47,859 bases of DNA from Armatimonadota bacterium (GCA_025062195.1 JANXAS010000023.1:1-47859), one strand, 5' to 3'. Numbered from the stretch's first letter, positions 25,053-35,390 are shown. Made by a program: numbers and translations. The notes: generated by a model from the sequence alone, not told the origin.

Positions 25053-25940
25053 ATGAGGCGCAGACTGCGCAAGTTGGCTAATGCATATGCGTGCTTCCTC
25101 ATTGCAATTCTTTTCATCATTGGCACCTTCCCTTTGGTGAGTTCTGAGCGGGGAGAGCATAAATGCATTCAAGCGATGCGTTCGTTTGCCACAAATGTGT
25201 TTGGCATATTCAACCGCTTGAACGCATCAAGGCATGTGCGTGCTGCTGAAAGGATGCTAAGCGAGGGCAATTTGAGTGGGGCTGAGGCACACCTTCAAAA
25301 TGCGCTTAAGCTTGACCCAAAGAGCTTCGCTGCATACCTGCATCTTGTCACTTTGCATCTTATCCGAAAGGATGTTAAGGGCGCTGACGAAGTGTTAAAG
25401 CGAGCCAAAGCTTATCTGCCAACAGAGCAACTCAGCTATCTTTACACCACAGCTGGAGACTGCTGTGCTTTTTTCGTGCCGATGGATGTGAAAGTCATGG
25501 AGCGTTATTATCGTGAGGCACTCAAGTTATATCCGAAGAACGCAACGGCTCTAAACAACTACGGCTATGCGTTGGCAGAGAGAGGCATTAAGCTTGACGA
25601 AGCCGAACGGATGATAAAGAGCGCTTTAAAGCTTGAGCCAAATAATGCTGCGTTCATAGACAGCTTAGGATGGGTCTACTACAAGCAGGGGCGGTATGAT
25701 GAAGCAGTTAAGTGGCTTGAGAAAGCCGTCGGTCTCCAATCAAACGATGCGGAGTTACGCTATCACCTCGGTATGGCTTACATTGCAGTTGGAAGAATTG
25801 ATGAGGCACGCTTGCAGCTTGAGGAAGCATTGCGCATCAATCCGAAACATGTAGGCGCAAATGAAGCATTGAAGGAGTTGGAGAGGGAGCAAGAAAAGAT
25901 AAGGCAAAGAGAAAAAGAGCCAACGGGTGAGATGGCGTAA
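25053..25940 (+). CDS. Exported or membrane-anchored TPR protein
   Basis: A 295-aa protein with an N-terminal hydrophobic segment (NAYACFLIAILFIIGTFPLV) serving as signal peptide or anchor, then about six tetratricopeptide units. Examples are AERMLSEGNLSGAEAHLQNA, ALNNYGYALAERGIKLDEAE, FIDSLGWVYYKQGRYDEAVK and LRYHLGMAYIAVGRIDEARL. The pattern DSLGWVYYKQG is typical of periplasmic TPR proteins in diderms. The ATG at 25053 is preferred (GGGGTGAT at 5 nt) over the GTG at 25044. It is probably a protein-protein adaptor in the periplasm; partner unknown. phosphopentomutase follows after 35 nt on the same strand. Confidence 0.8.
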   Translation: MRRRLRKLANAYACFLIAILFIIGTFPLVSSERGEHKCIQAMRSFATNVFGIFNRLNASRHVRAAERMLSEGNLSGAEAHLQNALKLDPKSFAAYLHLVTLHLIRKDVKGADEVLKRAKAYLPTEQLSYLYTTAGDCCAFFVPMDVKVMERYYREALKLYPKNATALNNYGYALAERGIKLDEAERMIKSALKLEPNNAAFIDSLGWVYYKQGRYDEAVKWLEKAVGLQSNDAELRYHLGMAYIAVGRIDEARLQLEEALRINPKHVGANEALKELEREQEKIRQREKEPTGEMA

Positions 25941-25975
25941 GCGCAACGAAATTTTGATGGCGGGGATGAATTTAA

Positions 25976-27178
25976 GTGAGTGTGTCCCACTCAAAATTGT
26001 CGGAAAGGCGCATAATAGTGCTCTTGCTTGATGGTGTTGGGATCGGTGAACTGCCAGATGCCGCCGAGTATGGTGATGAAGGCAGTGATACTCTCGCGCA
26101 TATCTGCGAGGCTGTTGAATGGCTCTCACTGCCAAATCTGGAAAGAATGGGCATGGGAAACATCAAGCCACTAAAACGCATCAGGCATGTCAAAGAGCCG
26201 CTTGCATCTTACGGCATGATGGCTGAATTGTCAAAGAGCAAGGATACGCTTGCGGGACATTGGGAACTTATGGGCTTAGTTACAGAGAAGCCATTCCCGA
26301 CATACCCAAAAGGCTTCCCAAGCGATCTCATAAGCGCATTTGAAAGGGCGATAGGAAGAAAGGTGCTCGGCAACAAGCCGGCATCTGGGACAGTGATAAT
26401 AGAGGAGCTCGGCGAGTTGCACATGATAACTGGCTTTCCAATAGTCTACACATCCGCAGATAGCGTCTTCCAAATTGCTGCCCATGAAGAGATCATCCCG
26501 ATTGAGGAACTTTACGAGATGTGCCGCATCGCGAGGCGCATGCTTGTTGGTAAGCACAATGTCGCAAGAGTGATTGCACGCCCATTCGTTGGGGTGCCGG
26601 GTGCCTTCCAAAGGACGCCGAGACGAAAGGATTTCCCGATTGAGCCACACGGCAGGACAGTGCTTGAAGAGGCGTTTGATGCCGGATTGAAGGTGATAGC
26701 TATCGGCAAAGTTGGCGAGATGTTCTCTATGCGTGGAATAAGCGAAAGCATACCGACGGAGTCAAACGAACACAGCTTGGATGTGCTAAGGCAGGTTGTG
26801 CGGGATAAAATAGGCAACATCATTTTTGCGACGCTCGTTGACTTTGACACCAAGTATGGGCATCGCAATGATGTGTATGGCTTCGCTAAAGCGTTGATGG
26901 AGTTTGATGAAGAGTTGGGAAGGCTTATCACGCAGCTTGATGAGAGCGAGCTACTAATAATCACAGCCGATCACGGAAACGACCCAACAACGCAGAGCAC
27001 CGACCATTCAAGGGAGTATGTGCCATTGCTTGTTTACAATCCGAGAAAGCCACACGGCAAGCCATTGGGCACAAGGAAAACACTTGCAGATGTAGCTGCA
27101 ACAATTGCGGAGGCATTTTCACTTCCCAAGCCAAGCGTAGGCGAAAGCTTCCTTAGAGAGGCAGTGGGCGAATTTTAA
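25976..27178 (+). CDS. deoB: Phosphopentomutase
   Basis: Interconverts (deoxy)ribose 1- and 5-phosphate in nucleoside salvage. It is a metalloenzyme of the alkaline-phosphatase superfamily, 400 aa as usual. Visible residues are the metal Asp19 in LLLDGVGIGELPDA, the phosphorylated Thr91 in KDTLAGHWELMG, VDFDTKYGHRNDVYGF, and the metal-binding ITADHGNDPTT and STDHSREYVPLL. The start is GTG at 25976, with a GGGGATG site about 8 nt upstream. It is not accompanied by other nucleoside genes here; the downstream neighbours are an SDR and lipA. Confidence 0.96.
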   Translation: MSVSHSKLSERRIIVLLLDGVGIGELPDAAEYGDEGSDTLAHICEAVEWLSLPNLERMGMGNIKPLKRIRHVKEPLASYGMMAELSKSKDTLAGHWELMGLVTEKPFPTYPKGFPSDLISAFERAIGRKVLGNKPASGTVIIEELGELHMITGFPIVYTSADSVFQIAAHEEIIPIEELYEMCRIARRMLVGKHNVARVIARPFVGVPGAFQRTPRRKDFPIEPHGRTVLEEAFDAGLKVIAIGKVGEMFSMRGISESIPTESNEHSLDVLRQVVRDKIGNIIFATLVDFDTKYGHRNDVYGFAKALMEFDEELGRLITQLDESELLIITADHGNDPTTQSTDHSREYVPLLVYNPRKPHGKPLGTRKTLADVAATIAEAFSLPKPSVGESFLREAVGEF

Positions 27179-27181
27179 GTG

Positions 27182-27313
27182 TTAGAGCAAATTAAATTCG
27201 TCCAAAGCAGCTTCCGGCTCACCATCCGTTAACGCCTTTGCAATCTCTTGCTTTAGGTGCGCTATCTTCACCGATGCCCTATGAACATGCCGGAAGGTGG
27301 TGGAAGAAAGCAT
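27182..27313 (-). CDS. Possible 43-aa small ORF or gene remnant
   Basis: In the deoB-SDR gap the reverse strand is open from an ATG at 27313 to TAA at 27182. The translation is HVHRASVKIAHLKQEIAKAL followed by TDGEPEAALDEFNLL after a short Ser/Thr start. It is amphipathic and protein-like, but no ribosome site precedes the ATG and I recognise no family. It may be the C-terminal end of a lost gene. Confidence 0.2.
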   Translation of the reverse strand: MLSSTTFRHVHRASVKIAHLKQEIAKALTDGEPEAALDEFNLL

Positions 27314-27357
27314 ACAAGATAAACCGCAAAAGCGCCGTGTAGAGTGGTGATGCCAAG

Positions 27358-28125
27358 ATGCTCTTTAGCGAGGGGGCGTTTAATGGCAAAGTGGCAATAG
27401 TTACTGGCGCCGGAAAGGGCATAGGAAGAGCCATAGCGATGTTGTTTGCGAGTTTATCATCGTCTGTGGTCATAGCCGACATTGATAGGGATGCAGCTGC
27501 ACGAGTTGTCAAAGAAATTGAAAGCAGCGGTGGAAGGACGATATCCGTTGTTTCGGATGTAACCAAGCCAGGTGATGTCCAACGAATAGTTGATGAAGCG
27601 CTGTTGAACTTTGGCACCATCCACATACTCGTCAACAATGTTGGGATATATCCAAGGCACGAGCTTGAGCGGATGAGCCTTAAGGAGTTTGATTCTGTCA
27701 TGAAGGTTAATTTGTATTCGGCATTCCTCTGCTCAATGGCTTGTGCCCCGATAATGAAAAAGCAAATGTGGGGCAGGATAATTAATATTGCTTCAGCTCG
27801 CCTTTGGGTTCCAGATCACGGGCTGCTTCACTATGTCACATCAAAGGGGGCAATGGTCGGATTAACAAGAGCACTCGCACATGAACTTGGCGAGTATGGA
27901 ATAACCGTTAACGCTGTCGCACCAGGTGGTGTCGCAACTGAGGATGAGACGCAGGCGGATGAGGAACGAAGGCAGTTCATTCGGAATCTTATCGCGGCAC
28001 AAAGGATAAAGCGCAGATTGCAGCCTCAGGATGTGGCTTACCTTGTGGCATTCCTTGCATCTGAGGAGGCTGGCGCAATAACTGGTCAGACAATACTCGT
28101 TGATGGCGGTTGGGTGATGAGATAG
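27358..28125 (+). CDS. Short-chain dehydrogenase/reductase (FabG-like)
   Basis: Classical SDR of 255 aa. The Rossmann loop is VTGAGKGIGRAIA; NADP(H)/NAD choice may follow VIADIDRDAA, where Asp at the end of beta-2 favours NAD(H). Structural NNVG appears in LVNNVGIYPRHE, and the catalytic Ser-Tyr-Lys are in INIASARLW and HYVTSKGAM. The end TGQTILVDGGWVM is typical. It could be a 3-oxoacyl-ACP reductase-like enzyme or a sugar/alcohol dehydrogenase; the context with lipA hints at acyl metabolism but does not prove it. lipA follows after about 10 nt. Confidence 0.9.
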   Translation: MLFSEGAFNGKVAIVTGAGKGIGRAIAMLFASLSSSVVIADIDRDAAARVVKEIESSGGRTISVVSDVTKPGDVQRIVDEALLNFGTIHILVNNVGIYPRHELERMSLKEFDSVMKVNLYSAFLCSMACAPIMKKQMWGRIINIASARLWVPDHGLLHYVTSKGAMVGLTRALAHELGEYGITVNAVAPGGVATEDETQADEERRQFIRNLIAAQRIKRRLQPQDVAYLVAFLASEEAGAITGQTILVDGGWVMR

Positions 28126-28135
28126 TGAGGTGCTA

Positions 28136-29026
28136 ATGATGAGCGAACATCACAACGCCGCATACGAGCCATTGCCACATTGGCTTAAAGCAAAGCTGCC
28201 AAAGAAGCCTTACACAGCCGACATGAAAGCTATGCTGCGCAGCTTCGGTTTGCACACAGTCTGCGAGTCCGCAAGATGCCCAAACATAGGCGAATGCTTT
28301 TCACGCCGCACAGCCACATTCATGATACTCGGCGATATCTGCACGCGCTCATGCAAGTTCTGCGCTGTCAAAAGTGGTGTCCCAACGCCAGTTGATGATG
28401 ATGAGCCGAGAAGAATTGCCCTCATGGTCAAGGCTTTAGGGATAAGGCACGCAGTCATAACATCGGTGACAAGGGATGACCTTGTAGATCAAGGCGCAAG
28501 ACATTTTGCGGCAACCGTCACGGCGATAAAACAGTTATGCGAAGGCGTTACGGTTGAGGTGTTAGTGCCGGACATGAGGGGCAGAAAGGAACTTGTGAAG
28601 ATAGTCGTTGAGAGCGGACCGGATGTTTTCAACCACAACATTGAAACCGTTAGACGACTGCAAAGGCTCATAAGACCACAGGCAGATTATCAGCGCTCGT
28701 TAAATGTGCTCAAGATGGCAAAGGAGTTGGATGACAGGATCATCACGAAGTCCGGCATAATGGTTGGGCTTGGTGAGAACGACGACGAAGTTATTGAGAC
28801 AATGAAAGACCTGCTTCTCTTCGGCTGTGATATAGTCACCATTGGGCAATACCTTCAACCGACAAGGCATCACTATCCAGTGATGAGGTATGTGCCCCCA
28901 GAAATATTTGAACGCTACAGCGAGATTGGAATGGCTATGGGCTTCAAGGCTGTCATCGCAGGACCGTTCGTTAGGAGTTCGTATATGGCAGAATTTGCTC
29001 TAAAGCTTGCAGCAACAAGCCGTTGA
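28136..29026 (+). CDS. lipA: Lipoyl synthase
   Basis: Radical SAM enzyme inserting two sulfurs into protein-bound octanoyl groups to make the lipoyl cofactor of 2-oxoacid dehydrogenases and the glycine cleavage system. Both clusters are seen: the auxiliary cluster Cys in CESARCPNIGEC and the SAM cluster CTRSCKFC. Other family segments are FMILGDICTRSCKFCAV, NHNIETVRRL, KSGIMVGLGE, IGQYLQPTRHH and the C-terminal RSSY (auxiliary-cluster Ser). About 296 aa. The ATG at 28136 or 28139 follows GAGG; the GTG at 28130 overlaps that site and is less likely. lipB is not nearby. tamB follows after 87 nt. Confidence 0.97.
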   Translation: MMSEHHNAAYEPLPHWLKAKLPKKPYTADMKAMLRSFGLHTVCESARCPNIGECFSRRTATFMILGDICTRSCKFCAVKSGVPTPVDDDEPRRIALMVKALGIRHAVITSVTRDDLVDQGARHFAATVTAIKQLCEGVTVEVLVPDMRGRKELVKIVVESGPDVFNHNIETVRRLQRLIRPQADYQRSLNVLKMAKELDDRIITKSGIMVGLGENDDEVIETMKDLLLFGCDIVTIGQYLQPTRHHYPVMRYVPPEIFERYSEIGMAMGFKAVIAGPFVRSSYMAEFALKLAATSR

Positions 29027-29113
29027 ACCAACATAGCATGGTGATTGAGCGCCAAACGATGCCTGCAAAATCGTCGGCAAGCACAGGCGCAAAATACGCT
29101 GCAGGTGAGAATC

Positions 29114-32100
29114 ATGAAGGAGTGGATGACATCACAGCGCGCACTCAGCGGAAGAATAGTGGCATTGGTGCTTATCATGCTCTATGTGCTGCTCATGCTA
29201 ATTGCAGCCATCTTTGCGATCCGCAAACTCATCCCCACGGACAAGGAAATCTTAGCGCTCATTAAATCGCAGCTTGAATTTAGCACGGGCACAAAGGTGC
29301 ACATTGGGAAGGTGAGCGGCAGTCCGTTCAAATCCGTCAGGCTGCACGATGTGCGCGTTGGTGAAGAAAAAATCTCGCCAACTGGCGCTATGCTCACTTG
29401 CGAGCGCATTGACATAAAACTCAACTTGCCGGCTCTCCTCAACGAACGCAGCATGCAGGATGAATTAATACGCCAAATTGAACTACACTCCCCTACACTG
29501 CACCTGCACAGGGATGCACAGGGCATTTGGAACTTCCAAAAAATCTTCAAGCCAAAGAAGCCAGCACGCCCGCCAGCATTCGCTATACGCCTAACTGCAA
29601 TTAACGGAAGCATTATTTACGAGGATGAGACTGTAAAGTTAGCCTCTGGGAGAGCAATGAAACTGGAGTTGCACAGGGTGCACGCAAAAGCTGTATTCCA
29701 CCCCAAGCCGACGACTGTGCGCCAACAGCCGATACTTGAATGGGAGCTAACTGGCGTCAGCGATAAATATGCTGTTCGCCGTATATCAGCGAACGGCGTT
29801 GTAGCTCAAGGCGGCATGATGCATGCACTGTTCAAAATCACAGCGCAAGATGTGACGCCTCAGGACTTGCCGATTAAGCTCACAGAGCTAATACGACGCC
29901 AAATTGAGTGGATGGGCGGGAAGGCATCCGTTAGTCTAATTGCCGACTTCAGTAAGGGCGGACGGGACGAAAAACTGAAAACATCGCTTAAATTGACATT
30001 CGTGGCGCACCAATCATCCATAAGGCTAAAGGGAGCGATGGCAGAACCATTCTCGGCAACAAGCATCAGCGGCAGCGCAAACATAGTGGCACATGGAGGG
30101 AAGCTAATCAAAGGCGGCATAATCGCGCATGCCGTAGATAGCGAAGGGAAATTTGGGAGTGCAAACATTGAGTTGGCTTACTCTTGGGCGCAGATTTACA
30201 GCCGCATAACTCTGCTCAATGCAAGCTTAAGGTGGCTCCAGGACGAGCTTGAGAAGTCGCTCAAGATGCCATATGGGCTGTGCATCCATTCCGGGCGGGC
30301 TGAGCAAATTGATGTGACACTGAAGCGCAGCCCGGGCAAGCCGATGAACATAGAAGCGCGCCTGAAAGCTTCAAACCTTCTCATCTCCACATCCCTTTTG
30401 AAATGCCCAACAAATGCTCTCAAGCTGGATTTGCAATGCTATCTCACAAATGCGCCGAAGCGTGCTCCGACTGGGAGAGCAATATTGAATGTGCTTCTTC
30501 CACCAATTGATGGTGCTCCTCCGGCAAGCATAAGCGCACGAATTAACGCTTGGGCAAACATCTTCAGCGGAAGAATTGCCATAGCTAACTTGAGCGCAAA
30601 GATGCTTAACATTTTGCGTGACGACCTTTTGCCCTTTACCGGAAAGCTCACCGATGGTCTGCTGAACATGTCCTTCTCGCTATATGCGCCAAAGGATGAG
30701 CGTAAAGGCTGGCTTGGCAGCCAGATTGAACTTTCGGATGTGTCTATAAGACAGCTAAGGGTCAAGGGGTTGCCACAATGGGATGAGCTGTTTCCTGACG
30801 GGGCAGATTTTCAACGCGTCCACGGCTCTGCAAGGTATAGCGATGGCATGTGGCAAATAATCGGCTTGGGTTTCTCGCACAGGGATTTTGATGCGGCACT
30901 TGAGGGTGCGATCTCGGAAAGACCGCTTGCATTCAGGTTGGCAGCGAAGTTGTTTGGGGTTAACCTAAGCTCGGCATGGAGGGCAATAAGGCAAATCCTT
31001 ACGAAAGGCAACCTATATCGGCAACTTGATTTGGATGCAGTGCCTAAGGGTCAAATCAATCTCCAGATGCTCGGCACAAGGAAGATGCTCATAGGTGGAA
31101 TTGAGATTGACGCGCCAAGCGTGCATCTTTCAGGGGAAGGAATTGGTAGCGCTTCCATCTCATCAGTTAGCCCGTCGGTCCAATTCGCATACATTCGTGA
31201 CAAACCGCCTCGCCTCACAGCGCACATTAGCTTTCAAGAGGCTTTTGTGAGAGATGCCCATTACGGAGCTGATAGGTGGGCTGACATTGAGAGGCTTGAT
31301 GCCTCAACACCGGTTGAGCTTCTTGGTATAGCCCGCCTGTCAAAGGTGACATTACAACTTGGTGATGAAATGCGTGCACGCTCAAGCGTGAATGTGAAAC
31401 AGATGCGCCTTGGGAAGTTGATTCTAAGCGATGTGCAATTTGAGATTGATGTATGCGGCAGGCGAATTGAGTTGAACAAGGTTAAGGGCAAGCTTGCCGG
31501 CGGCGCAGTTATCGGCGGAACCGCTGCAATTGAACATATTGGTGGCAAGGAGATTGAGAGGGCTGACTTCGCATGCACTGTTGAGCGCATAAGGCTTGCG
31601 CATGTTTTAAACCACTTGGATAACGGCATGCTGCCGCCATCCATATTCATTGATGGCGTTGCCTCTGGGAGGCTGTCAATCTCACTTGACGATGCGCAAT
31701 TGGGCATCGCCTATATCGGGGAAATTGAGTCGCCAACGCTTGCATATGAGGGTGCGAATGACGATGCCGCCAGCAGAGGCGCTTGCGCTATCGCCTCAGC
31801 CAACCTGAATGGCAATTCTGCACAGTTGCAGATGCAGCTTGAACTTGCGCGTTTGAAGAAATCATACAGGTTAAGCGGTGGAACACTTGTGGCATCTCTT
31901 GACAGGGGGCGCGGGCGCATAATGGCAGGCGATGGCAAACTCGTTGATTTACCTTTGGCAAGTGCCTTTGCGAGGGCTAAGTTTGACAGGGCTGTTGCCG
32001 ATGTCACGGAAGCACAGTGCATCGCATGGGACGCAAAATTGAGGGGGCGGGCGAAATGGGATTCAGCCAATGACGAACTTCAGGCGCAAGTTTTATTCAG

Positions 32101-35100
32101 CGAACTCAACCTCAGTGAACTCAATGACCTGCTTGGCGAACGCATTTCCGGTCGCTGCGACGGTCTTGTCACATTCACTAAAGCCCGCTCAGAGCAACAG
32201 CTGGAGGCACAACTGAATGCGTGCAATTTGCGCCTGCCAATTAAAGTGAGCACCGATGGTGGGTCAAAGCGGAAAGAAAACGAAAAGACTAAATTCATCA
32301 GGTTGCCATACATGAGCGCCAACATGAGGTGGGATGGGGAAAAGCTTGAAGTCAAATCTGCCAAAGTTCATTATGCCGATTCAGAGTTTGAAGTCTACGG
32401 CTCGGTTGAAGGATTTAGCGATGGTCTGAAGAAAGCCAGAGCCAACTTGAGGGCGTATGCAAGAGCTGTTGATATTGGGAGGGCGCTTTCGGAGTTTGGT
32501 GTGGATGCTGATTTTGAAGGGGTCGGAAATGTTGAAGCGCAAATTGCAGGTATACTTGCATCGCCGACGGTGAAGGCGTCAATCAATGTGCCACTGCCGC
32601 TGGTGGCGGGAATGGCATTTGAATGGATGGATGGCCATGTGTTTTATGATGCGTCGCTAAAAAGCGCCATTGCATCACCGCTGCGTCTTCGTGTAGCTGA
32701 TAGCGAAGCCATAATATCGGCGAAGGTGAGCGACATCTTCAACTCCAACAAGCTTGATGGCGAAGTGAGCGCAGAAAAACTTCGCCTTGCCTGGTTGCTG
32801 AGGCAGGTTGCCCCAAAGGTGAGCATTGAAGGGTTTGTAAAATCAATCGCTGGCTCAATTTCTGGGACATTGACCAACCCATCACTGAATGCGCGGCTAT
32901 CAATTGAGGATGCAAAGTTTCATGGCACGGTGATCGGCGATGGTGATGGGCGTATAATACTTAAGCGCCTCGGGAAGGATGAATACTCTGTCAATGCGCT
33001 ATTTGAAATGAAGCCGCGGCACGGCAACGCCACCTTAAACTTATCGCTCACGAAGCTAAACGAAAAGCTGAGTTTGAGCGCGAGCTGTGACGGCGATGGA
33101 CTGCAATTAGCATGGGTTGAAGGGTTACTGAACTCGCTCAGCGCTTCGCTCAGGGCTCAGGGTAAGAAAGTGCCAACAGTTGATGAGGCAATCAAAACAG
33201 TTTCAAAGCTCCCCCATCCGTTGAGTGGTGCGCTGAAACTTGCGGCAGCTTACTTGAGAGATGGAGATGAGCAGCGTTGGCGAATTGAGTGCGCCATACC
33301 GAAATTGCACATGGGACGAAGCGGACCATATGGGTTATGGGCGAAATTGCACGGCGATGCTTCGCAAAGGCATATTGAGGAACTGCGCATAGCTCATGCC
33401 GATGCTGCTGCAACATGTTCTGGTGTTGTGGACAAGGATGGGAGCATGAATCTGAAGGCGAGCCTAAACAAGCTGCGCCTCTCATCGCTCTCTCACTTCC
33501 CAAAGCTTCGCCTTCCCATAGATGCAACAGTCACTGCAAGCGCTCTCATTTTTGGCTCGCTGGATGAGCCCAAATTGGATATCACTGGCGAGGCAGTTGA
33601 TATGCGTTACAAGGATTTGCGCATTGAGCGCATGAAGTTCAAGTCGGTGAGATACCAAGATGATAAGCTCCTTGCTGAGCGCGGCGATTTGGTCATACAG
33701 CAGTCTGGGCACTCAATTTTGCTTTGGGGTAAGTTGCCACTTAAGCTGCGGGCAAAAGCACCAAAGGAAGCACTTGATGTTCATATGCAGCTCATTGGGG
33801 CACCGATAACATTATGGCAATCGTTTCTAATTCCAGTGGATGAGGCAAGCATTGGGCATTTCAACATTGACATGCATCTTGGCGGTGTATGGGAGCTGCC
33901 GATGCTCTATGGAAAGCTCACCGTGAGCGCACCCAAACTTTGCCTGATGAACGGCAGGGCAACGCTCAGCGACCTCAATGTGGACATTGTTGCTGATGGC
34001 AGGAGGGCAAAGATTGAACAGTGCAGCATGAACTGGAACGGCGGGAAGATAACAGTGGATGGCTACATTGAACTTGGGAAAGAGGCACTCGCATCGCCGA
34101 TGGCTAACAAAGCCGATTTGAACATAAGTGTGAGCGATGTGCCATTGGCTTTCGGGGGACTAATTTCGTTAGGGAGGCTGAGCGCATCGTGGAGATTGCA
34201 AAGCTTAGCCGATAGCAATGGACTTGCTTTGCAGCTTCTGAGCGCTTCGTTATCGGATCAACCACAAGCTATAAGGGCAGATGGATTTGCGCAATGGCAT
34301 TCTGCTCTATTAGCTTCTTGGGAAGCGCTTAAGCCATCTCAACTGATGCGCAGATTGATGCTTGCAAATTGCAACTTCAATGTGTATCTGAACAAGCTTC
34401 GCCTTCGCCTGCGTGACGCATTTGACGGCTATGTGAGCGGCAGGCTGCGCTTGATGAACCGAGAACCGTTGCCCGAAGGATTCAAGCTGAGTGAAATTGC
34501 TGCGGTTGAGGATTTGAAACATTACATTCCCGAGGGTATGCCGACGCTCACCGGATTTTTGACAGTGCACGATGGCATGATGCGCGGAGTCCCGAGAGTT
34601 GAAACTGGGGCTCGCATTAAGCCGATCGGGCTGGCAATGCCCGCGATTGATGTCACGCTCAACCTTGGTAACGGTGTTGAATTGCGAAATGTGCAAATCA
34701 GCGCCCCACTGCGCGGTCAAGTGAGCATCAAGGGTTATCCAAACTCACCCAACATCACCGGAAGATTGTATGCCAATAGGGGTGTGCTTCGTCTGCCGGG
34801 TGGCGTCCTGAGATTGACGATTGCTGATATACAAATCAGCGCCTTACCGGATAGCGAAGCCATGACGATGCGAAGTTTCATAAACCTGAATGTTGAAGCG
34901 AGGGGGAGAATGGGCAGCTATGAAGTGACAATGCGCGCCTCAGGTCCGTTAGGTGGTGCTGGTGAAACAAGGTGGGCAATGGTCAAATTTGCTTCAACAC
35001 CACCATTGGCTGAGGAAGAGATTGCAAGGCGCCTATTGGGGATAAACCTGCCGAAGGAATTGGGCGAAGATGCATATAAGTCACTCGTTGAGACGATAAC

Positions 35101-35383
35101 GCCGACACTGCAGAGAGCGTTTGCATCAACAGTTGGCGGTGGATTGGCACAGGCACTCGGTCTGGAGCAAATAACAGTTGAGCAAGAGGAAGGTGGCAGG
35201 CAGCGCTTGGGCATTGGCGCAAGAATTTCCCCGAGCCTTTACATACGCTGGTATCAGGGGTTGGCTGGACAAGGAAGCGCAATTGAAGTTGAGCAATGGC
35301 TGAACAGATGGGTCTCATTTGTTTGGCGGCAAGATGAGAGGCAAAGGAACGAGTTCAGAGTGCAAGTGCACTTCCAGTTTTAA
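29114..35383 (+). CDS. tamB: TamB/DUF490-type giant envelope protein (intermembrane bridge)
   Basis: 2089 aa, larger than E. coli TamB (1259 aa). One N-terminal membrane anchor (LSGRIVALVLIMLYVLLMLI region, about residues 12-38) is followed by an AsmA-like start (IKSQLEFSTGTKVHIGKVSG, LHDVRVGEEKI). Then comes an enormous run of alternating beta segments with many GxxxxP and AxGxV turns, as in the TamB/VPS13-like lipid-transfer groove. The conserved C-terminal TamB domain includes PNITGRLYANRGVLRLPGGV, STPPLAEEEIARRLLG, LAQALGLEQITVEQ and the final aromatic VQVHFQF. TamB works with Omp85 proteins and transports phospholipids to the outer membrane. The ATG at 29114 follows CAGGTGAG; the frame is open to 29045. 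An Omp85 gene (bamA) lies 0.8 kb downstream. Confidence 0.92.
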   Translation: MKEWMTSQRALSGRIVALVLIMLYVLLMLIAAIFAIRKLIPTDKEILALIKSQLEFSTGTKVHIGKVSGSPFKSVRLHDVRVGEEKISPTGAMLTCERIDIKLNLPALLNERSMQDELIRQIELHSPTLHLHRDAQGIWNFQKIFKPKKPARPPAFAIRLTAINGSIIYEDETVKLASGRAMKLELHRVHAKAVFHPKPTTVRQQPILEWELTGVSDKYAVRRISANGVVAQGGMMHALFKITAQDVTPQDLPIKLTELIRRQIEWMGGKASVSLIADFSKGGRDEKLKTSLKLTFVAHQSSIRLKGAMAEPFSATSISGSANIVAHGGKLIKGGIIAHAVDSEGKFGSANIELAYSWAQIYSRITLLNASLRWLQDELEKSLKMPYGLCIHSGRAEQIDVTLKRSPGKPMNIEARLKASNLLISTSLLKCPTNALKLDLQCYLTNAPKRAPTGRAILNVLLPPIDGAPPASISARINAWANIFSGRIAIANLSAKMLNILRDDLLPFTGKLTDGLLNMSFSLYAPKDERKGWLGSQIELSDVSIRQLRVKGLPQWDELFPDGADFQRVHGSARYSDGMWQIIGLGFSHRDFDAALEGAISERPLAFRLAAKLFGVNLSSAWRAIRQILTKGNLYRQLDLDAVPKGQINLQMLGTRKMLIGGIEIDAPSVHLSGEGIGSASISSVSPSVQFAYIRDKPPRLTAHISFQEAFVRDAHYGADRWADIERLDASTPVELLGIARLSKVTLQLGDEMRARSSVNVKQMRLGKLILSDVQFEIDVCGRRIELNKVKGKLAGGAVIGGTAAIEHIGGKEIERADFACTVERIRLAHVLNHLDNGMLPPSIFIDGVASGRLSISLDDAQLGIAYIGEIESPTLAYEGANDDAASRGACAIASANLNGNSAQLQMQLELARLKKSYRLSGGTLVASLDRGRGRIMAGDGKLVDLPLASAFARAKFDRAVADVTEAQCIAWDAKLRGRAKWDSANDELQAQVLFSELNLSELNDLLGERISGRCDGLVTFTKARSEQQLEAQLNACNLRLPIKVSTDGGSKRKENEKTKFIRLPYMSANMRWDGEKLEVKSAKVHYADSEFEVYGSVEGFSDGLKKARANLRAYARAVDIGRALSEFGVDADFEGVGNVEAQIAGILASPTVKASINVPLPLVAGMAFEWMDGHVFYDASLKSAIASPLRLRVADSEAIISAKVSDIFNSNKLDGEVSAEKLRLAWLLRQVAPKVSIEGFVKSIAGSISGTLTNPSLNARLSIEDAKFHGTVIGDGDGRIILKRLGKDEYSVNALFEMKPRHGNATLNLSLTKLNEKLSLSASCDGDGLQLAWVEGLLNSLSASLRAQGKKVPTVDEAIKTVSKLPHPLSGALKLAAAYLRDGDEQRWRIECAIPKLHMGRSGPYGLWAKLHGDASQRHIEELRIAHADAAATCSGVVDKDGSMNLKASLNKLRLSSLSHFPKLRLPIDATVTASALIFGSLDEPKLDITGEAVDMRYKDLRIERMKFKSVRYQDDKLLAERGDLVIQQSGHSILLWGKLPLKLRAKAPKEALDVHMQLIGAPITLWQSFLIPVDEASIGHFNIDMHLGGVWELPMLYGKLTVSAPKLCLMNGRATLSDLNVDIVADGRRAKIEQCSMNWNGGKITVDGYIELGKEALASPMANKADLNISVSDVPLAFGGLISLGRLSASWRLQSLADSNGLALQLLSASLSDQPQAIRADGFAQWHSALLASWEALKPSQLMRRLMLANCNFNVYLNKLRLRLRDAFDGYVSGRLRLMNREPLPEGFKLSEIAAVEDLKHYIPEGMPTLTGFLTVHDGMMRGVPRVETGARIKPIGLAMPAIDVTLNLGNGVELRNVQISAPLRGQVSIKGYPNSPNITGRLYANRGVLRLPGGVLRLTIADIQISALPDSEAMTMRSFINLNVEARGRMGSYEVTMRASGPLGGAGETRWAMVKFASTPPLAEEEIARRLLGINLPKELGEDAYKSLVETITPTLQRAFASTVGGGLAQALGLEQITVEQEEGGRQRLGIGARISPSLYIRWYQGLAGQGSAIEVEQWLNRWVSFVWRQDERQRNEFRVQVHFQF

Positions 35384-35390
35384 TTCTGCT

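Noticed and set aside
29182-35318. Many antisense frames of 60-148 codons inside tamB
   Set aside because: They are serine/proline-rich shadows of the regular beta-strand coding pattern; none has a ribosome site or recognisable motif.
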